The position numbers and the translations under genes were made by a program. This document shows, one piece after another, positions 1 to 7,931 of a DNA stretch of 10,115 nucleotides (positions are counted from its first letter, which is position 1; each line of letters starts with the position of its first letter). Source of the stretch: Methanosarcinaceae archaeon (GTDB taxonomy: Archaea > Halobacteriota > Methanosarcinia > Methanosarcinales > Methanosarcinaceae); NCBI GenBank assembly GCA_030594665.1, contig JAUVET010000032.1, forward strand, positions 1 to 10,115, read 5' to 3'. The notes below the pieces were generated by a model that had not been told where the DNA came from, did not search any database, and worked only from the letters and a program-made list of their open reading frames with translations.

Positions 1-846
1 ACCGAACGAAAGGAGATGCTTGCCACAATTATCGGCGGCTGCGAGGAGACGACCACCGGTATCCACAGGTTGAAGGCAATGGAGCGCGATGGTGCCCTCA
101 AGATGCCTGTTGTTGCGGTCAATGATGCGATGACAAAGTTCATGTTCGATAACCGGTATGGAACCGGCCAGTCAGCATGGGATGGGATTAACAGGACAAC
201 GAACCTTCTTGTTGCCGGAAAGAATGTAGTTATTGCGGGATACGGATGGTGTGGCAAGGGTGCAGCTATGCGTGCTGTGGGGCTTGGTGCTAATGTAATT
301 GTGACCGAGATAGACCCGATACATGCGCTGGAAGCGCGTATGGATGGTAATGCGGTCATGACAATGAAAGAGGCTGCAAAGATCGGTGATATATTTGTTA
401 CCACTACCGGAAACCGTGATATTTTGACAGAAGAACATTTTCCAGTCATGAAAGATGGTGCAATTCTTGCAAATTCAGGTCATTTCAATGTTGAGATCAA
501 TCTTGAAGACCTCACAGCTATGGCAAGATCGGTCAAAACTGTCAGGAACAATATCAAGGAATATGATCTCGGGGGCAGGCGCATAAATGTCATTGCAGAC
601 GGGAGGCTTGTAAATCTTGCAGCAGGTGATGGCCATCCTGCTGAGGTCATGGATATGAGTTTTGCGAATCAGGCATTGTGTGTGCGTTATATATCGGAGA
701 ATAAGTTGGTTAATGGTGTACATGCAGTTCCGAATGACATTGATATGTATGTGGCAGAACTGAAACTTGGGTCAATGGACATCAAGATCGATGAATTGAC
801 AAATGAACAATCCGAATACATGAGCGGGTGGGAATGCGGAACATAA
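1..846 (+). CDS. ahcY: S-adenosylhomocysteine hydrolase (adenosylhomocysteinase), 5'-truncated by window edge
   Basis: This cytosolic NAD-dependent enzyme reversibly splits S-adenosylhomocysteine into adenosine and homocysteine, which removes the by-product of SAM-dependent methylation. The frame is open from base 1; the first ATG (16) is internal, because the residues before it (TERKEM) continue the family sequence. The 281 visible residues are roughly the last two thirds of a protein usually a little over 400 residues long, so the N-terminal substrate domain is mostly missing. Seen directly: the hinge and substrate stretch [18 protein letters not shown]; the NAD-binding Rossmann glycine motif AGYGWCGKG after a hydrophobic strand; an acidic residue ending the second strand (VIVTEID); GHFNVEI; and [20 protein letters not shown] near the end. 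It ends in WECGT, without the longer KPDHYRY-type tail of many bacterial and eukaryotic enzymes. It appears to be a separate transcription unit from the RNAP cluster. Identification is secure. Confidence 0.96.
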   Translation, partial: TERKEMLATIIGGCEETTTGIHRLKAMERDGALKMPVVAVNDAMTKFMFDNRYGTGQSAWDGINRTTNLLVAGKNVVIAGYGWCGKGAAMRAVGLGANVIVTEIDPIHALEARMDGNAVMTMKEAAKIGDIFVTTTGNRDILTEEHFPVMKDGAILANSGHFNVEINLEDLTAMARSVKTVRNNIKEYDLGGRRINVIADGRLVNLAAGDGHPAEVMDMSFANQALCVRYISENKLVNGVHAVPNDIDMYVAELKLGSMDIKIDELTNEQSEYMSGWECGT

Positions 847-860
847 CCGCAACTCACATA

Positions 861-867
861 TTTTTTT
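861..867 (+). terminator. Oligo-T terminator candidate for ahcY
   Basis: A run of seven T lies 14 bases after the ahcY stop codon. Archaeal RNAP can terminate intrinsically at such U-tracts without a strong hairpin. The palindrome at 872-883 follows rather than precedes the tract, so it does not form a bacterial-style stem upstream of it. The call rests on position and the T-run only. Confidence 0.45.
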
Positions 868-970
868 GTAGTGTAATATTACAAAGATCGAACACAAGGA
901 TTAAGCGATCATTTATTTATGAGGGTGCCAACTTCGTAAAGTGCAAAAATCATCATATATAAGGATTTCG

Positions 971-980
971 AAATATATAA
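971..980 (+). promoter_or_regulatory. Orphan TATA-like box
   Basis: The sequence AAATATATAA, preceded by TTTCG, resembles an archaeal box A with a purine-containing BRE. A start about 25 bases downstream would fall near 1000, with no gene until the tRNA at 1167. It may drive a small RNA or a long tRNA precursor, or be chance in AT-rich DNA. A second similar element lies at 955-963. Confidence 0.2.
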
Positions 981-1166
981 TGTTTGAACATTTAGTTCAT
1001 CATTGTTAATCAGTAAGTATATTAATGATTCAAATGCTTTTGAACAGTAGAGGTGTATATTCAAAACATATATATAATATATCATCGTTATGCACGCGCT
1101 GAGACTTAATATGATATGATTGCTAAATATCGTAAATAAGTATTCATCACCACCCCTATACGCAAT

Positions 1167-1240
1167 GGGCTCGTAGCTCAGTCAGGCAGAGCGTCTGGCT
1201 TTTAACCAGACGGCCTAGGGTTCAAATCCCTACGAGCCCG
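1167..1240 (+). tRNA. tRNA-Lys (anticodon UUU)
   Basis: A complete 74-base cloverleaf can be drawn. The acceptor stem GGGCTCG (1167-1173) pairs fully with CGAGCCC (1233-1239), with discriminator G at 1240. The D stem is GCTC/GAGC (1176-1179 with 1189-1192). The anticodon stem TCTGG/CCAGA (1194-1198 with 1206-1210) encloses the loop CTTTTAA, giving anticodon TTT at 1201-1203. A five-base variable loop follows, then a T stem TAGGG/CCCTA with loop TTCAAAT. There is no intron and CCA is not encoded, so CCA must be added after transcription. It decodes AAA and AAG lysine codons. It lies on the same strand about 105 bases upstream of rpoH. Confidence 0.97.
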
Positions 1241-1292
1241 CTTAAGTAAGATTTGATCAACAGCTAATTTGAGCTACAATCCAGCATTCGAC

Positions 1293-1300
1293 CATAAAAT
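1293..1300 (+). promoter_or_regulatory. Candidate promoter (TATA box) for rpoH / RNAP operon
   Basis: The element CATAAAAT lies in the gap between the tRNA and rpoH. A start about 25 bases downstream (near 1320) would leave a leader of about 25 bases that still contains the rpoH ribosome binding site at 1333-1337. The spacing is right for an archaeal promoter, but no clear purine-rich BRE precedes it, so this is inferred from position and composition. Confidence 0.35.
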
Positions 1301-1344
1301 TTACTACCATTTTTCATACGGACATTTTACCGGGAGGAGAAAAA

Positions 1345-1581
1345 TTGAGAAAATTCAGCTTGCTCGACCATAATTCAGTCCCAAAACACGAAATTTTACA
1401 AGAGGATAAGATTAAATCATTATTGGATAAATACCAGATAGAAATAGGGCAATTACCAAAGATAAAAAAATCGGATCCTGTTATAAAGGAACTTGGTGCA
1501 TCCGTTGGCGATGTTACCAAAATTACAAGAAACAGCCAGACAGCCGGGGAATCGCTTTATTACCGGCTTGTGATTGAGTGA
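1345..1581 (+). CDS. rpoH: DNA-directed RNA polymerase subunit H (RpoH, Rpb5 C-terminal homologue)
   Basis: A small RNAP subunit equivalent to the C-terminal assembly domain of eukaryotic Rpb5. It sits at the lower jaw near downstream DNA and contacts the large subunit. The product is 78 residues, the usual archaeal size. Family hallmarks visible are a HEIL-type segment near residues 15-18 (VPKHEIL), an acidic/basic helix, the segment QLPKIKKSDPVIKELGA (IKxxDPV), GDVTKITRNSQTAGESLYYRLV and the C-terminal valine-rich strand. The start is TTG at 1345, chosen because GGAGG (1333-1337) stands 7 bases upstream and no in-frame ATG gives a full-length protein. It is the first gene of the RNAP cluster and is followed by a spacer of about 130-150 bases before B''. 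The weak start codon is partly offset by a strong ribosome binding site. Confidence 0.93.
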   Translation: MRKFSLLDHNSVPKHEILQEDKIKSLLDKYQIEIGQLPKIKKSDPVIKELGASVGDVTKITRNSQTAGESLYYRLVIE

Positions 1582-1606
1582 TCGGGGAGTAATGCTGCAA
1601 TTTGCA

Positions 1607-1614
1607 TTATAAAA
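1607..1614 (+). promoter_or_regulatory. Candidate internal promoter upstream of rpoB2
   Basis: TTATAAAA resembles an archaeal box A and overlaps a 13-base inverted repeat (ATAAAA-G-TTTTAT, 1609-1621). A start about 25 bases downstream would fall near 1635, leaving a leader of roughly 75 bases before B''. It could separate transcription of the four large subunits from rpoH. Read-through from upstream remains equally possible. Confidence 0.3.
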
Positions 1615-1662
1615 GTTTTATCACATTTGAATCGGGACATACTTTTCCGTTTTGACATTTTC

Positions 1663-1683
1663 AATTAACAATTAACAATTAAT
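1663..1683 (+). repeat. Three tandem 7-base repeats in the rpoB2 leader
   Basis: AATTAAC (1663-1669), AATTAAC (1670-1676) and AATTAAT (1677-1683) lie head to tail, ending about 17 bases before the rpoB2 ribosome binding site. The unit may be a simple-sequence expansion or a regulator-binding array in the 5' leader. There is no independent evidence for a function. Confidence 0.7.
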
Positions 1684-1699
1684 TATACATCAGTTCAAA

Positions 1700-1708
1700 G
1701 AGGGTGCT
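1700..1708 (+). promoter_or_regulatory. Ribosome binding site of rpoB2 that points to an upstream start
   Basis: GAGGGTGCT matches the archaeal anti-Shine-Dalgarno target (GGAGGTGAT) at the GGTG core and lies 3 bases before ATT at 1712. The annotated-style start TTG 1733 has no purine-rich site within 20 bases. The geometry (site, 3-5 bases, start) is the same as at rpoH, rpoB1 and rpoA1 in this window. Confidence 0.5.
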
Positions 1709-1732
1709 ACCATTACGTTAGATATTAGTGTT

Positions 1733-3415
1733 TTGTCAGAATCTTATTTTACACGCGATAAGATTGTAAAGCATCACATAGATTCCTACAACAAGTTTTT
1801 GGATTCCGGTCTGCAAAAGATCATTGATGAGCAGGCTATTATCGATACTGACTTAGAGGACATCTATGTTAAGCTTGGAAAGATCAGAGTTGAGAAACCG
1901 GTTGTCAAGGAAGCAGATGGGGCAATTGAAAATGTGTATCCGAACGAAGCAAGACTTCGGAATCTTTCATATTCGGCTCCATTATACCTCGAAATGAGTG
2001 TTGTAAATGGAGAGTCTGAATCAGAACCAGTTGAAGCAAGGGTCGGTGATATGCCGGTAATGATCAAATCCCGCATCTGTAATCTCGTAGGATTGGCTGA
2101 TGAGGAAATGGTAAAATATGGCGAAGACCCTCTTGACCCGGGAGGATATTACATTATCAACGGTACCGAGCGTGTTGTCATGACATTGGAAGACCTTGCT
2201 CCGAATAAAATATTCACTGAACTTGGTGCCCGATATGGTGATAATATAGAGGTTGCAAAAGTATTCTCGCAAAGACGTGGATACCGCGCACTTGTTGTTG
2301 TAGAAAGGGGTCGAAAATCAATTTTGGAAGTATCATTCCCATCAATATCCGGTCGGATCAATTTCATAACACTCATGCGTGCACTTGGAATTGAGACTGA
2401 TGAAGATATCGTAAACGTGGTTTCAAATGATCTGGAAATTATGAAATTCATGTTCGAAAACCTTGAGGAAGCCGAAGTGTTCACCAATGAGGAAGCGATC
2501 GAGAAGATCGGCTCCCGTGTAGCATCCGGGCAGGCAAGTGAATATCAGGTAAAACGTGCAAACTATGTAATTGACAGGTATTTACTTCCGCATCTTGGAA
2601 ATGAACCTGAAGATCGAATTGCAAAAGCACATTTCCTTGGAAGGATGGCAGAATCCTGTTTTGAACTTGCACTGGGCAGACGTGTCGGTGATGACAAGGA
2701 TCATTATTCCAACAAGCGTTTAAAGCTTACAGGCGACCTTATGGAAGATCTGTTCAGGGTTGCATTCAATCGCCTGACACGTGATGTCAAGTATCAGCTT
2801 GAACGCGCAAACATGCGAAACCGTGAATTGAATATTGTTACTCTTGTACGTGCAGATGTGTTAACTGACAGGTTACAGCATCCACTTGCTACCGGCAATT
2901 GGGTCGGCGGCAGGACCGGTGTGTCACAACTTCTTGACCGTACTGATTACATATCAACATTATCACACCTGAGGCGTGTGATCTCACCATTGTCAAGGGC
3001 ACAACCGCATTTCGAGGCGCGTGACCTGCACCCCACACAATGGGGTCGATTATGTCCATCCGAGACACCGGAAGGTCCGAATTGTGGATTGGTCAAAAAC
3101 TTTGCACAAATGGTAGAACTGTCAACAGGTACGGATGACTTGAACACGATCAAGAATGTCCTGTATAACCTGAATGTCGCTCCAATTATATTACATACTC
3201 CAGTTAAAATTATAACAGAACCTGAAACTGAAGTTGAAACCGAAACTGACGATTTCACTGATGAATTGAATTTAGATGATGATGAAAATGTTAAAAAGAT
3301 CAACTATGAGGACGAACCAATACCAATCGAATCCTCGAATGATAGTGTTAATGAGGTAGTGGATGCAATTCTGAATGACTCCACGGATAATAACAATGGG
3401 GGCGATAGTTTATGA
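1733..3415 (+). CDS. rpoB2: DNA-directed RNA polymerase subunit B'' (N-terminal half of the split second-largest subunit)
   Basis: B'' supplies the protrusion, lobe and fork regions of the RNAP second-largest subunit and pairs with B' to make the full Rpb2/beta equivalent. From TTG 1733 it has 560 residues. Visible landmarks: [11 protein letters not shown] near the N-terminus; [13 protein letters not shown] (protrusion); [18 protein letters not shown] (from residue 320, lobe/fork); the [20 protein letters not shown] stretch; and [21 protein letters not shown] (residues 432-452), the conserved fork/domain-3 motif. After about residue 494 it departs from the usual end and carries an acidic, low-complexity tail. 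The start is doubtful: the frame is open upstream, residues 1712-1732 (I/M-TLDISV) look like the missing N-terminus, and only that position has a ribosome binding site, which would give 567 residues with an ATT start. The stop overlaps the rpoB1 start by 4 bases (ATGA). Confidence 0.97.
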   Translation: MSESYFTRDKIVKHHIDSYNKFLDSGLQKIIDEQAIIDTDLEDIYVKLGKIRVEKPVVKEADGAIENVYPNEARLRNLSYSAPLYLEMSVVNGESESEPVEARVGDMPVMIKSRICNLVGLADEEMVKYGEDPLDPGGYYIINGTERVVMTLEDLAPNKIFTELGARYGDNIEVAKVFSQRRGYRALVVVERGRKSILEVSFPSISGRINFITLMRALGIETDEDIVNVVSNDLEIMKFMFENLEEAEVFTNEEAIEKIGSRVASGQASEYQVKRANYVIDRYLLPHLGNEPEDRIAKAHFLGRMAESCFELALGRRVGDDKDHYSNKRLKLTGDLMEDLFRVAFNRLTRDVKYQLERANMRNRELNIVTLVRADVLTDRLQHPLATGNWVGGRTGVSQLLDRTDYISTLSHLRRVISPLSRAQPHFEARDLHPTQWGRLCPSETPEGPNCGLVKNFAQMVELSTGTDDLNTIKNVLYNLNVAPIILHTPVKIITEPETEVETETDDFTDELNLDDDENVKKINYEDEPIPIESSNDSVNEVVDAILNDSTDNNNGGDSL

Positions 3416-5226
3416 ATGAAGCAAAAGTATTTTTAAATGGAGAACTTGTCGGAACACATTCCAACCCTGTTGAACTGGTAGCTGACATCAGGAAACAGAG
3501 GCGTGAAGGAATATTGCCGCGCCAGATCAATGTTACCCTGTATGAAGATACACATGAAGTCATCATAAATTCCGATATCGGACGTGCACGCAGACCGCTT
3601 ATAATAGTTGAAAATGGTGTACCGCTTGTTACGGAAGATCATATAGGGCAACTCAAAAACGGCGATATTGTTATGGACGATCTGATCGATGACGGATTAA
3701 TAGAGTTCATTGATGCCGAAGAAGAAGAAAATGTATTTGTTGCATTGTATGAAGCGGATATCACTAAGGATCATACACACATGGAACTAAATCCATCCAT
3801 GATACTTGGCATTTGTACCGGAATGGTTCCGTATCCTGAACATAATGCATCCCCGAGAAATACTATGGGTGCGGCAATGGTCAAACAGTGTATCGGCGTA
3901 TCCACGGCAAATACCAAACTAAGACCGGATACCCGTGCACACATATTGCATTATCCACAAAGAGCAATGACCCGTACACAGGCAAGTGAATCCATCCATT
4001 TTGATGACAGGCCTGCAGGCCAGAACTTTGTTGTGGCTGTTTTGTCTTATGAAGGGCATAATATTGAAGATGCACTTGTATTTAATAAAGGTTCAATCGA
4101 ACGGGGACTCGGCAGAAGCCATTTCTTAAGAACATTTGAAGGCGAAGAACGCAGGTATCCCGGTGGCCAGGAAGATAAGTTCGAGATCCCTGATTCTGAA
4201 TTCAGGGGTGCACGTACTGCAGAATCATATGCAAACCTTGATAGTGACGGACTTGTAAACCCCGAAACTGTTGTAGGTCCCAATGATGTGCTTATCGGAA
4301 AAACAAGTCCGCCTCGTTTCCTTGAGGAACAGTCAGATTTCGGCATTACTGTGGAACAGCGAAGAGAAAGTGCAATTACGATGCGCTCGAACGAGAAAGG
4401 AATTGTTGATACGGTCATCCTGACAGAATCGATAAACGGTACACGTCTTGCAAAGGTCAAGATACGTGATGAGAGAATCCCTGAGATCGGTGATAAGTTC
4501 GCATCAAGACATGGTCAAAAAGGTGTGATCGGGCTTATTGTGCCATATCAGGACATGCCGTTCACAGAGCATGGAATGGTTCCCGATCTTGTGATCAATC
4601 CACATGCTATCCCATCCCGTATGACAGTGGGTCACGTTTTGGAGATGATAGGTGGTAAGGTAGGTTCAATGGAAGGAAGACGCATCAATGCAACTGCGTT
4701 CTCCGGTGAGAAGGAAGATGATCTTCGTTCCGCACTTGCAAGACATGGATTTGCACATACCGGAAAAGAAGTATTGTTCGATGGTGTGACCGGTAAGAAG
4801 ATCCAGGCAGATGTGTTTGTGGGAGTGATCCTGTACCAGAAACTGCACCACATGGTCGCATCAAAGATCCATGCAAGGTCACGCGGTCCTGTACAGGTGC
4901 TGACCCGCCAGCCAACTGAAGGCAGGGCACGGGAAGGTGGCCTGCGATTTGGTGAAATGGAGCGAGATGTGCTTATCGGGCATGGTGCTGCAATGACCTT
5001 GAAGGAACGATTACTTGATGAATCTGACAAAGTGGTTGAACTTGTTTGTGGAAATTGTGGAATGATCGCGACGTTTGATAGAAGACGGAACGTAAGGTAT
5101 TGTTCAAACTGCAGTTCGGAAACAGATATTCATCCGGTGGAAATGAGCTATGCATTCAAGTTGCTGCTTGATGAGATCAAATCGCTTGGAGTTGCACCAA
5201 GACTTTCCCTTGAAGATGCAGTGTAA
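3412..5226 (+). CDS. rpoB1: DNA-directed RNA polymerase subunit B' (C-terminal half of the split second-largest subunit)
   Basis: B' forms the wall, hybrid-binding and anchor/clamp parts of RNAP and contributes catalytic-centre lysines. It has 604 residues, a normal length for B'. Landmarks: [14 protein letters not shown] near the N-terminus; [43 protein letters not shown] (about residues 215-233); [20 protein letters not shown] (ending at residue 371), the hybrid-binding motif; [16 protein letters not shown]; and [20 protein letters not shown], the anchor. A C-terminal zinc ribbon is formed by C546-x2-C549 and C564-x2-C567. The start ATG 3412 overlaps the B'' stop in an ATGA arrangement. Its ribosome binding site GGGGGCGAT (3398-3406) lies inside the end of rpoB2, 5 bases before the start, so translation is probably coupled to B''. 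Confidence 0.98.
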   Translation: MNEAKVFLNGELVGTHSNPVELVADIRKQRREGILPRQINVTLYEDTHEVIINSDIGRARRPLIIVENGVPLVTEDHIGQLKNGDIVMDDLIDDGLIEFIDAEEEENVFVALYEADITKDHTHMELNPSMILGICTGMVPYPEHNASPRNTMGAAMVKQCIGVSTANTKLRPDTRAHILHYPQRAMTRTQASESIHFDDRPAGQNFVVAVLSYEGHNIEDALVFNKGSIERGLGRSHFLRTFEGEERRYPGGQEDKFEIPDSEFRGARTAESYANLDSDGLVNPETVVGPNDVLIGKTSPPRFLEEQSDFGITVEQRRESAITMRSNEKGIVDTVILTESINGTRLAKVKIRDERIPEIGDKFASRHGQKGVIGLIVPYQDMPFTEHGMVPDLVINPHAIPSRMTVGHVLEMIGGKVGSMEGRRINATAFSGEKEDDLRSALARHGFAHTGKEVLFDGVTGKKIQADVFVGVILYQKLHHMVASKIHARSRGPVQVLTRQPTEGRAREGGLRFGEMERDVLIGHGAAMTLKERLLDESDKVVELVCGNCGMIATFDRRRNVRYCSNCSSETDIHPVEMSYAFKLLLDEIKSLGVAPRLSLEDAV

Positions 5227-5237
5227 GGTGATTCAAA

Positions 5238-7931
5238 ATGGATAAAAATATACCCACAATGCCAAAACGAATTGGTGCGATCAAATTTGGTTTGGTATCA
5301 CCACGAGAGGTCAGGAAAATGAGTGTCACAGCAGTAATAACTGCAGACACGTATGATGATGATGGATATCCGATCGACATGGGGCTTATGGATCTGCGGC
5401 TCGGTGTAATTGATCCGGGTCTTAAATGTAAAACCTGTTCAAGCCGTGCCGGTGAGTGTCCCGGGCACTTCGGGCACATTGAACTTGTCGCACCTGTGAT
5501 TCATGTCGGGTTTAATAAGATGATCAGGAAGACACTGCGTGCAATATGTCCGAAATGCAGTCGTCTGATGCTTGATCCTGTAAAGAAAGCGAATTATCTT
5601 GAACAACTTGCAAAATTGAAGGAAATGGGACATCTTCCTGACACACTTATAAGTGATATTTTCAAAGACGCTGCAAAAACAAAGACTTGTCCGTACTGCT
5701 ATAGTCCTGATGGCAACTTTGATGCTGATGGCAACCCTACAAGCATCCCTACAAAAAAGACAGAGATCAAGTTCGAAAAGCCTGTTGAGTATATAGAGAA
5801 TGGGGAGAAACTTACTCCATCCGAGATACGTGACAGGTTTGAGAATATCCCTGATGAGGATGTGCGTGTGTTCGGGATGGATCCCGATAACGCAAGACCT
5901 GAATGGGTGATCCTGACCGTTCTTCCTGTGCCTCCGGTAACAGTCCGTCCGTCGATCACACTTGAATCAGGCCAACGCAGTGAAGACGACCTGACACATA
6001 AGTTGGTGGACATTATTCGTATAAACCAGCGGTTCCAGGAAAACCGTGATGCAGGTGCACCACAACTGATCATTGAGGATCTGTGGGAACTGTTGCAGTA
6101 TCATGTTACTACATTCTTTGACAACGAAGTGTCAGGTGTACCGCCTGCAAGACACAGGTCAGGCAGACCTCTTAAGACACTTTCCCAGAGACTCAAAGGC
6201 AAGGAAGGAAGATTCAGGGGAAGCCTGTCCGGTAAGCGTGTGAATTTCTCGGCACGTACTGTTGTGTCACCTGATCCGAACCTGAGTATCAATGAAGTCG
6301 GGGTGCCACTTCCAATTGCAAAAAATATGACTATTCCTATCAGGATAATAGAACGAAATATAGATCTTATGCGTATGTACGTTGCTCGTGGAAGTGATAA
6401 TTATCCTGGTGCAAATTATGTTATACGCGCAGATGGGCGTCGTATAAAGGTCACTGACCTGAACTGCGTAGAGCTTGCTGAAAAACTTGAGTTCGGATCT
6501 ACTGTTGAAAGACAGTTGATCGATGGTGATATTGTACTGTTTAACAGGCAACCTTCACTCCACAAGATGAGTATCATGGCACACCATATAAAAGTGCTGC
6601 CAAACAAGACATTCCGGTTGAATCCGTGTGTATGCCCGCCATACAATGCTGATTTTGACGGTGATGAGATGAATATGCATGTGCTCCAGACAGAAGAGTC
6701 AAGGGCAGAAGCAAAGATTTTGATGCAAGTGCAGGAAAATATCCTTTCACCTCGTTTCGGCGGTCCGATCATAGGCGGAATACATGACCACATATCAGGC
6801 ATGTTCCTTCTTACAAGAAATGAGAAAAACATTTCAAAGAACGGTGCTCTGGAACTGCTTCGCAAAGCAGATATCAGGGAATTGCCGGAACCTGCAGGAC
6901 ATAATGATGATGGATCACCATACTGGAATGGGAAACAAATATTCAGTCAGATCCTTCCAAAGGGGCTTGAACTTGAATTCCCTTCAAAAGTATGTTTCCA
7001 GTGTGAGGTCTGTAAAAAAGGCGATTGTGAACATGATGCATATGTTGTGATCAGGGATGGGGAATTGATCAAAGGCACGATTGACGAGAATGCGATTGGA
7101 GCATTTAAGGGACTTGTTCTTGATAAGGTTGTCAAGGAATATGGTACGACAATAGGTGCTAAATTCATTGATGATGTTACACGTCTTGCAATCAGGGGAG
7201 TCATGCGAACAGGCTTAAGTTTCGGAATTGCTGACGAAGATGTGCCACCTGAAGCTAAGATCGAGATTAACGATGTTATGGATAAAGCAGTAGGAGAAGT
7301 GCATGATCTTATCAAGGCATATGAAGCAAAAGAACTTGAGCCACTGCCTGGTAGAACCCTTGCAGAGACTATTGAGATGCTCATTATGCAAAAACTTGGT
7401 AAAGCACGAGACAGTACCGGTCAGATAGCCGGTAATCATCTTGGATTGGAGAACTCTGCTGTAATTATGGCTAAATCCGGTGCGAGGGGTTCAATGTTGA
7501 ACCTGACCCAGATGGCTGCATGTGTTGGGCAGCAGGCGGTTCGTGGTGAACGTATCAAGAGAGGATATTTCCAAAGAACGCTTCCTCACTTTAGTAAAGG
7601 CGACCTTGCTGCAGATGCACATGGTTTTGTTAAAGCAAGTTACAAGAGCGGACTCAATCCAACTGAATATTTCTTCCATGCAATTGGAGGTCGTGAAGGT
7701 CTGGTGGATACTGCGGTCCGTACTTCACAGTCAGGATACCTTCAAAGAAGACTTGTAAATGCATTGCAGGATCTGGAAGTGCAATATGACGGGTCTGTAC
7801 GTGAAACACGAGGTGTTGTTGTGCAGTTCAAGTATGGAGAGGATGGAATCGACTCTACCAAGAGTGATTATAGTAAACCGGAAGCGGTACATAGGATCGT
7901 TCGCGCGGTCACAGGAAAGGAGGTGGAGTGA
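5238..7931 (+). CDS. rpoA1: DNA-directed RNA polymerase subunit A' (N-terminal part of the largest subunit)
   Basis: A' carries the RNAP active site: clamp core, dock, Mg-binding loop, pore, funnel and bridge helix. It has 897 residues, about the expected size. The N-terminal clamp zinc site is C64, C67, C74 and H77 (CKTCSSRAGECPGH). A second site uses C104/C107 and C151/C154. GSLSGKRVNFSARTVVSPDP and DIVLFNRQPSLHKMSIMAH lead to the catalytic motif NADFDGD at residues 470-476, with aspartates 472, 474 and 476 binding Mg. The bridge helix begins at GLNPTEYFFHAIGGREGLVD (from 805) and runs into TAVRTSQSGYLQRRL. An extra cysteine cluster, CFQCEVCKKGDCEH (586-599), sits in the pore domain. It starts 11 bases after rpoB1 at ATG 5238, with GGTGAT (5227-5232) 5 bases upstream. 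Its stop abuts the A'' start codon. Confidence 0.98.
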   Translation: MDKNIPTMPKRIGAIKFGLVSPREVRKMSVTAVITADTYDDDGYPIDMGLMDLRLGVIDPGLKCKTCSSRAGECPGHFGHIELVAPVIHVGFNKMIRKTLRAICPKCSRLMLDPVKKANYLEQLAKLKEMGHLPDTLISDIFKDAAKTKTCPYCYSPDGNFDADGNPTSIPTKKTEIKFEKPVEYIENGEKLTPSEIRDRFENIPDEDVRVFGMDPDNARPEWVILTVLPVPPVTVRPSITLESGQRSEDDLTHKLVDIIRINQRFQENRDAGAPQLIIEDLWELLQYHVTTFFDNEVSGVPPARHRSGRPLKTLSQRLKGKEGRFRGSLSGKRVNFSARTVVSPDPNLSINEVGVPLPIAKNMTIPIRIIERNIDLMRMYVARGSDNYPGANYVIRADGRRIKVTDLNCVELAEKLEFGSTVERQLIDGDIVLFNRQPSLHKMSIMAHHIKVLPNKTFRLNPCVCPPYNADFDGDEMNMHVLQTEESRAEAKILMQVQENILSPRFGGPIIGGIHDHISGMFLLTRNEKNISKNGALELLRKADIRELPEPAGHNDDGSPYWNGKQIFSQILPKGLELEFPSKVCFQCEVCKKGDCEHDAYVVIRDGELIKGTIDENAIGAFKGLVLDKVVKEYGTTIGAKFIDDVTRLAIRGVMRTGLSFGIADEDVPPEAKIEINDVMDKAVGEVHDLIKAYEAKELEPLPGRTLAETIEMLIMQKLGKARDSTGQIAGNHLGLENSAVIMAKSGARGSMLNLTQMAACVGQQAVRGERIKRGYFQRTLPHFSKGDLAADAHGFVKASYKSGLNPTEYFFHAIGGREGLVDTAVRTSQSGYLQRRLVNALQDLEVQYDGSVRETRGVVVQFKYGEDGIDSTKSDYSKPEAVHRIVRAVTGKEVE
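7917..7925 (+). promoter_or_regulatory. Near-consensus Shine-Dalgarno site for rpoA2 inside rpoA1
   Basis: AAGGAGGTG lies 6 bases before ATG 7932 and overlaps the last codons of A'. It is the strongest ribosome binding site in the window. Together with the abutting TGA-ATG it suggests efficient re-initiation to match A'' output to A'. Confidence 0.85.

Larger units (their letters stand above)
847..1166. other. AT-rich intergenic region between ahcY and tRNA-Lys, no supported gene
   Basis: This 320-base stretch contains no frame with a plausible ribosome binding site. The longest small frames noticed are 9 codons at 980 and 25 codons at 1025-1102, both without a Shine-Dalgarno site. It begins with an oligo-T tract (861-867) and a 12-base perfect palindrome at 872-883 (TGTAATATTACA). 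Several TATA-like elements follow (955-963, 971-980, about 1067-1083), as does a small inverted repeat TGAAC/GTTCA with a 5-base loop (985-999). An A/T element at 1124-1130 (TAAATAT) lies roughly 40 bases before the mature tRNA and could be the tRNA's box A with a short 5' leader, but the placement is uncertain. The region most likely holds the ahcY terminator and the tRNA promoter. Confidence 0.5.

Noticed and set aside
1025..1102. 25-codon frame starting MIQMLLNSRG upstream of the tRNA
   Set aside because: No ribosome binding site precedes it, its composition is that of AT-rich intergenic DNA, and it overlaps TATA-like repeats.
4047..4460. Long minus-strand open frames opposite the RNAP genes (for example here and at 6416-6865)
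   Set aside because: They are antisense shadows of strongly conserved coding sequence, with serine/arginine-rich compositions and no recognisable family.
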